Positions 1 to 6,580 of a stretch of 64,000 nucleotides of DNA are shown here, piece by piece. The stretch comes from Bog-473 sp963707835. Lineage in GTDB: Bacteria; Actinomycetota; Acidimicrobiia; Acidimicrobiales; RAAP-2. Positions within the stretch are counted from its first letter, which is position 1. Every line of letters starts with the position of its first letter. A program made the translations under genes and the position numbers. The notes under the pieces were generated by a model. It had not been told where the DNA came from and did not search any database. It saw only the letters and a program-made list of their open reading frames with translations. The DNA is taken from NCBI GenBank assembly GCA_963707835.1, contig CAVPRI010000001.1, positions 434,001-498,000 of the forward strand, in the 5' to 3' direction.

Positions 1-1735
1 ATCATGGTTCCGGCCGGCATCGCCCTCTTCGCCACTCAGTTGCTGCGAAGCCACCAGTCGTCCTCCGATGCGCTGCGGGCATCGGTTGCCGGAGTCGCGG
101 CAATGGTCCCCGAGGGGCTGGTGCTCCTGACCTCGATGGCCTTCGCCGTGGGCGCTCTGCGCCTGGCGCGTCACCGGGTCCTGGTCCAAGAGCTGGCGGC
201 CGTGGAGGGTCTGGCACGGGTCGACGTTCTGTGCATCGACAAGACGGGAACGCTGACCCGGCCGGGGCTTCGTCTCTTCGACGTCGAGGTGTTCACCGAC
301 TTGGCGAGGGTCTCCGTCGAGGCGGTGCTCGCGCAGATGGCGGCCGCCGACCCCGCTCCGAATGCGACGACGCGAGCCCTGGCGGGTCTGTCGCGAGGGG
401 ACGACGGCGCATGGGTCGTCGCATCGAGCGTCGCGTTCTCGTCGGCGCGCAAGTGGAGCTCGGGTCGCGTTCGAGGACCATGGGTCGTGGGTTCTCGGTG
501 CACCCCAGCTCGTGGCTGCGGCGGACCCGTCGGTGTCGGAGCGAGTCGCATTCCACGAGCAGGCCGCACGACGGGTCCTGGTCCTGGCCCGCAGCGTGGA
601 TCCGGTGCTCGAGAATTCCCTGCCCGGGGGACTCGAGCCGGTCGCGCTGGTGGTCCTGGCCGAGGAGGTGCGCCCCGATGCCCACTCCACGGTCGAGTAT
701 CTCCTCGATGAGGGGGTGCGGATCAAGGTGCTCTCGGGTGACGCCCCCGGAACGGTCACGCAGGTGGCCGAGCAGCTGGGCCTGCCCCCAGGCGGCGCAG
801 CCCGGGACGTCTCGGGCCTCGACAACGAGGCGTTGCGGAGGGCGGTTTCCGAGACGAACCTCTTGTGCCGCGTGAGGCCAGAGCAGAAGCTTGCCATCGT
901 CAGGATGCTTCAGAGCCGGAACCATGTCGTGGCCATGGTCGGGGACGGGGTCAACGACGTGCAGGCCCTCAAGCAATCGGATCTCGGGATCGCCATGGGT
1001 TCGGGTAGTTCGTCGAGCCGCTCGGTCGCGCGCATCGTTCTCCTCGACGATGCGTTCTCAGCGGTGCCGCAGATCCTTGGCGAGGGCAGGCGAGTGGTGG
1101 CGAACATCGAGCGGGTGGCGAACCTCTTCGTGACCAAGACCGTGTACGCGGCCCTCCTGGCCGTGGTGGTCGTGGCCTCCTCCGTCCCGTACCCGTTCTT
1201 CCCACGCCACCTCACCATCATCAGCACCCTCACCATCGGGGTCCCTGGATTCTTCCTGGCCTTTGCCCCGGAGACGGTTCGAGCGAACCCCGGGTTCACG
1301 CGCCGGGTCCTGCGATTCACCGTGCCGGCGGGGATCGTGGCGGCGGCGACGACGGCGTTCTGCTACCTGATCACCCGGGCACGGCCTGGCACCACGATCG
1401 GCGAAGCGCGTACGGTCGCTCTCTTGAGCCTCTTCGGTGTCGCCCTTTGGGTCCTGGTCCTCGTCGCTCGACCACTGAACGCGGCGCGCCTGGCCCTGGT
1501 GTGTGCCATGGGGGTGTTGTTCGTCCTCCTCTTCGCCGTGTCTCCCGCTCGCCGGGTCTTCACTCTGATCACGCCCGCTGTCGGCTGGATCGCCTTCATC
1601 GTGACCATCGTGGTGATCGCCGACGTCGTCCTGACGATCTGGGTCGCGCACCTGGGCCACTCGGCGGGCGATGGCGGATCAGGTGTCAGCGTCCGGGTGC
1701 CCTCGTCGGGTTCCGGGAAGGGAGGGTCGTCATGA
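1..1735 (+). CDS. CtpE-like cation P-type ATPase, 5' end outside window, one frameshift
   Basis: The window opens inside this gene. The first part (frame 1, to about 460) carries the MVPEGL membrane motif and the phosphorylation motif DKTGTLT (238-258). The second part (frame 2, from about 455) carries the hinge motif GDGVND (about 938-958) and a C-terminal group of hydrophobic segments. Both halves match one P-type ATPase. The sequence around PEGLVLLTS and ELAAVEGLARVD recalls mycobacterial CtpE, a calcium-uptake ATPase, so Ca2+ is the best substrate guess. The frames join if one base is removed near 455-466, just after the KW(S)S motif of the nucleotide-binding domain. The stop overlaps the next start as ATGA, suggesting translational coupling with the stress protein. 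Family is certain; substrate is inferred. Confidence 0.85.
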
Positions 1736-2196
1736 CCGAGTCGGATGCCCCGTCGTCGAAAGTGAACGCGCCCGGTCCCCGGGTCGTGGTCGGCGTCGAC
1801 GGTTCGGGTTCCTCGCTGCGGGCTCTTCGCTGGGCACTACGGCAGGCGGGATGGATGGACCTGCCACTCGAGGTGGTGACCGCGTGGTGCTTTCCCGAGC
1901 ACCCGGCGCCACTCGGCGTGACCCCCGACGTCCCGTGGCAGGAGGAGCTCATGGCACAGGCGCAGACCAAGCTCGAGGAGATTGTCTCGGAGGTCGTCCC
2001 TGACCGGCAGCGCAGGGTAGTCCGTGCCAAGGTCGTCCGGGGTCCGGCCGCGCAGGTCCTGCTCGCCGAGGCGCAGGGAGCGGACCTGCTCGTCGTGGGG
2101 AGCAGGGGTCGTGGTGCGGTCCAGGAGTTCCTCCTGGGGTCCGTCAGCGAGCGCTGTGTCCGGCACGCCGGCTGCCCCGTCGTGGTGATCCCGTAG
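1732..2196 (+). CDS. Universal stress protein (single UspA domain)
   Basis: A 154-residue single-domain Usp protein. The N-terminal beta strand VVVGVDGS (residues 18-25) and the C-terminal nucleotide-binding motif G-2x-G-9x-G-S (G123, G126, G136, S137) are both intact. It is therefore of the ATP-binding UspA class and cytoplasmic. The ATG overlaps the stop of the P-type ATPase by 4 bases, so the two are almost certainly co-translated. Usp proteins are commonly tied to energy or ion stress. The pairing with a cation pump suggests it responds to ion imbalance, which is inference. Confidence 0.92.
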   Translation: MTESDAPSSKVNAPGPRVVVGVDGSGSSLRALRWALRQAGWMDLPLEVVTAWCFPEHPAPLGVTPDVPWQEELMAQAQTKLEEIVSEVVPDRQRRVVRAKVVRGPAAQVLLAEAQGADLLVVGSRGRGAVQEFLLGSVSERCVRHAGCPVVVIP

Positions 2197-2242
2197 CAGT
2201 CGACGCCACCGGATCGCCGAACGCGTGAGTGCGGATCGTCGA

Positions 2243-2256
2243 TACCCTGTAGGGGT
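2243..2256 (+). promoter_or_regulatory. CsoR-type operator
   Basis: An imperfect inverted repeat of the form TACCC-TGTA-GGGGT lies 20 bases before the CsoR-type gene. It resembles the TACCC...GGGTA operators bound by copper-sensing repressors. Its place directly ahead of csoR-like and permease genes suggests autoregulation of this pair. Confidence 0.55.
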
Positions 2257-2276
2257 CTCTAGTAGGAGGTGGTCGC

Positions 2277-2495
2277 GTGCGCGGCATCCGGCGCATGGTC
2301 GAGGGGGATCGCTACTGCATCGACATCCTCGGACAGGTCTCCGCGGTGACCAAGGCCCTCCAGGCGGTCGCGCCGGCGCTGCTCGACGATCACCGGGCCC
2401 ACTGCGGGCCGGACGTCGTGCCCAAGGGCGGTGACCAGGCCGCCGAGAAGCTGAACGAGGCCTCGGTCGCCATGGGCCGCCTCGTGCGATCCTGA
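2277..2495 (+). CDS. CsoR/DUF156-family metal-sensing repressor, short form
   Basis: A 72-residue all-helical repressor. It has the family's metal-site pattern: Cys14 in DRYC, then His39 and Cys43 in DDHRAHC, matching the Cys-His-Cys copper site of CsoR. The start is fixed by a GGAGG eight bases before GTG 2277 and by an in-frame stop at 2250. Family members are usually about 90 residues and begin with a helix containing LxRLRRIEGQ. Here the protein begins at the next residues (VRGIRRMVE), so most of helix 1 is missing. That could mean a short functional variant, a remnant, or an upstream indel. The operator in front and the permease 8 bases behind suggest it controls the permease. Confidence 0.8.
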   Translation: MRGIRRMVEGDRYCIDILGQVSAVTKALQAVAPALLDDHRAHCGPDVVPKGGDQAAEKLNEASVAMGRLVRS

Positions 2496-2503
2496 GCCTG
2501 CCG

Positions 2504-3775
2504 ATGACATCGGCGCTCGCGGTGGCACCTGTTGTCGTGGACATCGGGCGCTCCCTTCGGGAGGCGTTCTTCATGTTCTGGGAGACGCTGTGGCCCCTCG
2601 TTCTCGGCTTCGGGCTCTCGGGAGCGGTGCAGGCCTTTGTCAGCCGGGACGCCATGCAGCGGAAGCTCGGTGACCACCAGCCGTCCACCATCGCGCGTGC
2701 ATCCGGATACGGCATGGTCTCCTCGTCGTGCTCCTATGCCGCCTCGGCCATGGCCAAGTCGCTCTTCGTCAAAGGGGCCGATTACCTGGCGGCCATGGTC
2801 TTCATGTTCGCCTCGACCAACTTGGTCATCGAGCTCGGCATCGTCCTGATCGTGCTCATGGGGTGGCAGTTCGCCGTGAGTGAGTTCGTGGGCGGCATCA
2901 TCATGATCGTCCTGCTGGCTACCGTCGGGGGGCTCTGGCTCCGGGGCCGGGCCATCACCCGGGCCCGTGAGCATGTGATGGCCGGGGAGGAGACCGACGA
3001 TCACCACCACGCAGCGGCCGATGCGCCGGAGCGCCAACCGTGGACGGCGCGCGCCCGCACTGCCGCCGGGTGGGCCGACAGTGCCACGTACACCATGGCG
3101 GACCTCACCATGCTCCGCCGCGAGCTGGTCGTCGGCTACACCGTGGCCGGGTTCCTGGCCGTCCTGGTGCCCACCTCCGTGTGGCACTCGGTCTTCGCCA
3201 CGGGGCACGGGTTCTGGACCAGTCTCCAGAACGCCATCGTGGGCCCCTTCATCGCCATCATCAGCTTCGTGTGCTCGATCGGGAACGTGCCGCTGGCGGC
3301 CGCCCTGTGGCAGGGAGGTATCTCCTTCGGGGGCGTGATCTCGTTCATCTTCGCCGACCTCATCGCCTTCCCGCTCCTGATGATCTACCGCCGCTACTAC
3401 GGCTGGCGTCTCATGGTGCGGATGCTGGTGGTCTTCTGGGCCCTCATGTCGACCGCCGGGCTCATCACCGAGGCAATCTTCACTGCGGCAGGCCTCGTGC
3501 CGACGGTCCGCCCGACCACGGTCGCGCCGGCCCACTTTTCGTGGAACTACACCACGTATCTCAACATCGCCTTCCTGGCCCTGTTCGGCGTCCTCTACTG
3601 GCTGTACCGCAATCGGGCACGGTTCGGCGCCGGCCAGGGCTATGCCCGCGACCCGGTGTGCGGCATGCAGGTCGAGACGGCGCACGCTCCGGCCTCGGTG
3701 GTCCGAGACGGTCGGCGGGAGTATTTCTGCTCGGACCATTGCAAGGAGCGATACCTTGCCGATGCCCCCGTGTGA
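2504..3775 (+). CDS. ArsP/DUF318-type permease with C-terminal YHS metal domain
   Basis: A 423-residue membrane protein with two repeated permease halves. Each has a kinked motif, CSYAAS...KGADYLAAMVF in the first and CSIGNVPLAAALWQGG in the second, as in ArsP/YraQ-type permeases that export organo-arsenicals or other metal(loid)s. A His-rich loop (DDHHHAAA) links the halves. Residues about 381-423 form a YHS domain (DPVCGMQV...YFCSDHC), a small Cys-based metal-binding module common on heavy-metal transporters. It lies directly after the CsoR-type repressor and probably shares its operator. The exported ion cannot be read from sequence; copper or another soft metal is suggested by the regulator. 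Confidence 0.85.
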   Translation: MTSALAVAPVVVDIGRSLREAFFMFWETLWPLVLGFGLSGAVQAFVSRDAMQRKLGDHQPSTIARASGYGMVSSSCSYAASAMAKSLFVKGADYLAAMVFMFASTNLVIELGIVLIVLMGWQFAVSEFVGGIIMIVLLATVGGLWLRGRAITRAREHVMAGEETDDHHHAAADAPERQPWTARARTAAGWADSATYTMADLTMLRRELVVGYTVAGFLAVLVPTSVWHSVFATGHGFWTSLQNAIVGPFIAIISFVCSIGNVPLAAALWQGGISFGGVISFIFADLIAFPLLMIYRRYYGWRLMVRMLVVFWALMSTAGLITEAIFTAAGLVPTVRPTTVAPAHFSWNYTTYLNIAFLALFGVLYWLYRNRARFGAGQGYARDPVCGMQVETAHAPASVVRDGRREYFCSDHCKERYLADAPV

Positions 3776-3780
3776 GGGAA

Positions 3781-4599
3781 CTACCAGTTCATTCGCACCA
3801 CTGCCGGGTCGACGATCTCATCGGCCAGTCTGGGCCGGGCGTGCCGATGACTGGCGACGTGCTTGGCCATCTTCTCGGCGACCTGCACGTCGTCCCCGGC
3901 TGCGATCAGCTCACTGATCTCCTCATGGCACTCCAACGACGCGAGTGTGGCCGACTTCACTCGCTTCGAGTCGACGTCGCCGAGGTTCTCGGCTGCCCCG
4001 AGGTTGTTCGGGAAGTAGATGGACTCGAGAATGCCGCCGAGCATTCCCAACGTCTCGTTCCCGCAGCGTCTCACCAGGATCTCGTGAAACGAACACATCG
4101 GTTTCGAGACCGTGAGCGGTCCCCGGTCGAGCAGTCCGCGTGCCGTGGCGTTGCAGTGCCGCAGGGAGGCAGCGATCGACTTGCGATCGGCGCGCTGGGC
4201 GCACAGGCGGGCGCAGAACGCCTCGATGAAACTCTGGGCCTGGTAGATGTCCCCGAGATGCGCCCCTCGACTCCTGAGTGCCAGTGCGACCGTGTACGCC
4301 GCAGTGGAGGCATCGGGCGAGTGCACGATGGCGCCACCGAACTTCCCGCGATTGACCGTCAGCAGACCCTCGGACTCGAGGATGCGCGACGCCTCGCGCA
4401 TCGCCGTCATGGAGGCACCGAACTGCCGCGTCAACGCCTCCATCGGGGGGAGCCGCTCCCCGTCTCGCAGCGTGCCGTCGAGGATCTGGTCGCGGATGCG
4501 ACCGGCCAGGACGTCGGCGACGCGGTGGGCCCGCACCCGGGGCGCTCGTTCGACCCCCGGTTGGTGGTCACAGACGGTCAAGGCAGCGTCAGCGCTCAT
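3781..4599 (-). CDS. GntR-family (FadR/FCD type) transcriptional regulator
   Basis: A 272-residue regulator with an N-terminal winged helix (about residues 22-90; RIRDQILDGTLRDGERLP, then REASRILESEGLL) and a C-terminal FCD ligand domain. The FCD domain keeps the His residues (FHEIL, CHEEIS, KHVASH) that usually bind a metal and a carboxylic-acid ligand. I chose ATG 4599 because longer in-frame starts would run deep into the SDR gene. From 4599 it overlaps the SDR stop by 11 bases. It is the last gene of an LLM-SDR-GntR operon, so it probably senses the pathway substrate and controls the operon, perhaps through the palindromes near 6461-6482. Confidence 0.88.
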   Translation of the reverse strand: MSADAALTVCDHQPGVERAPRVRAHRVADVLAGRIRDQILDGTLRDGERLPPMEALTRQFGASMTAMREASRILESEGLLTVNRGKFGGAIVHSPDASTAAYTVALALRSRGAHLGDIYQAQSFIEAFCARLCAQRADRKSIAASLRHCNATARGLLDRGPLTVSKPMCSFHEILVRRCGNETLGMLGGILESIYFPNNLGAAENLGDVDSKRVKSATLASLECHEEISELIAAGDDVQVAEKMAKHVASHRHARPRLADEIVDPAVVRMNW

Positions 4600-5473
4600 G
4601 CTCACTCCCACCGTCGGGTCCGGCGTGCGGTGCCAACTCACGGAGGACTTCTTCGGGGACGTTGTTTCGCCACCCCTGTTCGGGCCAGTTGAACCAACCC
4701 GAGGCGGCATAGGTCCCCCCATCGGCGTGGAGCGTCGAGCCGGTCAGGTACGAGGAGAGGCGTGACGCCAGGAACAGCACGCAGGACGAGACATCCTCGG
4801 GGACGCCTTCGCGCCCCATCGGGATCCCGACGCGCATGCCGAGCGGGGACTTCGGCGGGACGTCACCGGCAATCCGGATCATGTTGGGGGTGGGTGTGTA
4901 GTCGGGAGCCACGTTGTTCACGCGAATGCCGTCGGGTCCCAACTCCACAGCGAGGGTGCGCCCGAACTGCTCGACGGCCGCCTTGGCCGCCGCGTAGACG
5001 GCGAACCCGGGTGCCGCCCGGTGACACTCGATGGTGGTGAGGTTGACGATGCTCCCCCCTCTGCCGCCCGCCTGCATGCGGGGGATGGCCAGCAGGCACG
5101 CATGGAGCACGTGGAAGAAATTCTGACGCAGGAGCGCCTCCCATCCCTTGGGAGTCGTCGAGACGAAGTCCGCCTTGAAAGTGCCCCCAGGCACGTTGAC
5201 GAGCGTGTCGAGGCGGCCCCAACGCTCGTCGATGGCGTCGAACAGGGCGGCCAGCTGCTCGGGATCACGCGCGTCTCCGTGAAGAGCGATCCCGTCTGCG
5301 CCCATCTCGCCCCGGAGGGAGTGGACGGACGCCTCGTCGATGTCGAGGGCGCCGACGTGAACGCCGTTGGCAAGCAGGTCACGTGTGACCGCCCCACCGA
5401 GACCTCCCGCCCCGCCGGTCACTGCTGCGACGGTGCCGGGCAGCCCCGAGCGTTCGTTGAACCACTGACTCAT
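4589..5473 (-). CDS. Short-chain dehydrogenase/reductase
   Basis: A 294-residue SDR with the Rossmann motif TGGAGGLG (19-26), the catalytic YxxxK (Y160, K164) and the active-site Asn (N118). At the usual Ser of the N-[I/L]-S-S segment it has NLTT, so Thr146 or Thr147 would have to act. The usual NNAG is NVPG. It is about 40 residues longer than the minimal SDR at the C terminus (YAASGWFNWPEQGW onwards). The start overlaps the LLM stop by 4 bases. It probably oxidises or reduces an intermediate made by the LLM enzyme. Family certain, substrate unknown. Confidence 0.9.
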   Translation of the reverse strand: MSQWFNERSGLPGTVAAVTGGAGGLGGAVTRDLLANGVHVGALDIDEASVHSLRGEMGADGIALHGDARDPEQLAALFDAIDERWGRLDTLVNVPGGTFKADFVSTTPKGWEALLRQNFFHVLHACLLAIPRMQAGGRGGSIVNLTTIECHRAAPGFAVYAAAKAAVEQFGRTLAVELGPDGIRVNNVAPDYTPTPNMIRIAGDVPPKSPLGMRVGIPMGREGVPEDVSSCVLFLASRLSSYLTGSTLHADGGTYAASGWFNWPEQGWRNNVPEEVLRELAPHAGPDGGSEHER

Positions 5474-6369
5474 CGGACGTACTCCTCGCCGAAAGCCTCG
5501 ATGAACTCGAGGGTCTCCTCTGTTCTGTGGCTCTTCACGGAGATGAAGAGCGATGTGACGCCGATGCCCTCGAGCTCGGCGAAGGCCTCATGATGGCGCT
5601 CCTTGTCGTGCGACGCATCGGTCAAGGTCCGGTCGAGGTAGGTCCACGCGATCTCGACCGGGGGGCGACCCACGGCGGCGGCGGCGGCCTGCACCTCTGC
5701 GATCATGCCGGCCAGCGTGGCGTGGTCGGGGATGCCCACCGTTCGAGTCGTCGCGGTCAGCTCGGGACCGCCGGGCATCGGCATCCATCCCTGGGCCCGC
5801 TCGGCGGCACGGCGGCGGCTGATCTTTGCGTTACCCCCGATCCAGATGGGCAGGGGATCTTGGACGGGGAGGGGGCGGGCCATGACCTCACGGGCGTCGA
5901 AATGCCGTCCCTCGTAGCTGAACGGCTCTCCGTGCCAATGCAGCGGCAGGACGTCGAGCATCTCGTCGAACAGTGCGTTGCGCTCATCGAAATCGATCCC
6001 GAGCGCAAAGAACTCCGTCTTGTGGTAGCCGACGCCGACGCCGAGGATCATGCGTCCGCCCGAGAGCTTGTCGACCGTGGCCGAGGCCTTGGCGAGCAGG
6101 AACGGGTTGCGGTAGGGAGCCACGGAGAGATGGGTCACCAGTCGCAGACGATTCGTTGCCGCTGCCGCGAAGCCGAGTCCCACGAACGGATCGAGAGTCT
6201 GGTGCCCCCCGCGTTCGAGCCACCGTGCCCCTGGTATGGGATGGTCGGTGAGCGAGAGGCCGTCCAGCCCGGCACGCTCTACGGCCTGGGCGACCACCTC
6301 GAGAGCTCCCGGTTCGAGCATGTCGTGCTCCGTGCCGTTCACTTCGGGGTACGAGAAGAAGAACTTCAC
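5470..6369 (-). CDS. Luciferase-like (LLM class) flavin/F420-dependent oxidoreductase
   Basis: A 299-residue TIM-barrel LLM protein: N-terminal MKFFFSYPE strand, the segment LTDHP (where F420 enzymes often have a His), VAPYRNPFLLAKASATVDKLSGGR typical of the family, and LGVGVGYHKTEFFALG. Family members use reduced F420 or FMN to oxidise or hydroxylate small organics. In actinobacteria many are F420-dependent, but the cofactor cannot be fixed here. It is the first gene of an operon with an SDR (ATGA overlap) and a GntR regulator, a typical small catabolic unit. A palindromic AT-rich region lies about 90 bases upstream. Confidence 0.9.
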   Translation of the reverse strand: MKFFFSYPEVNGTEHDMLEPGALEVVAQAVERAGLDGLSLTDHPIPGARWLERGGHQTLDPFVGLGFAAAATNRLRLVTHLSVAPYRNPFLLAKASATVDKLSGGRMILGVGVGYHKTEFFALGIDFDERNALFDEMLDVLPLHWHGEPFSYEGRHFDAREVMARPLPVQDPLPIWIGGNAKISRRRAAERAQGWMPMPGGPELTATTRTVGIPDHATLAGMIAEVQAAAAAVGRPPVEIAWTYLDRTLTDASHDKERHHEAFAELEGIGVTSLFISVKSHRTEETLEFIEAFGEEYVR

Positions 6370-6460
6370 TGTCTGGGTCTCCAGTCTTCGACGTCAGCGC
6401 TCTGCCGATCCTGGTGATCGACGCGGACTCGGGTAACTGTCCGGCTCCTCGCCAGCCCGT

Positions 6461-6482
6461 AATCTATCTATAGATTGTAATC
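6461..6482 (-). promoter_or_regulatory. AT-rich palindromes ahead of the LLM-SDR-GntR operon
   Basis: A 16-base near-perfect palindrome (7-base arms AATCTAT/ATAGATT around CT, 6461-6476) runs directly into a second one (GATTGTAATC, 6473-6482). This is the only AT-rich patch in the 210-base gap between the operon and the P-type ATPase. It sits about 90 bases upstream of the LLM start, where a promoter and GntR operator would lie. On the minus strand it offers TATAGA and TACAAT as possible -10 elements. No clear -35 is seen. Confidence 0.5.
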
Positions 6483-6580
6483 TTCCGCACCAGCCTTCGG
6501 TGGGGTGGGGGTGCCATCAGGCTGGCGGTGTGCGTCCCCGGACGACCTCGGTGGTGTCATTGTCCTGTTCACGTGCGCAA

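Noticed and set aside
2390..3739. Long minus-strand frame opposite the ArsP-like permease
   Set aside because: Charged, low-complexity shadow frame; the plus strand has clear permease and YHS motifs.
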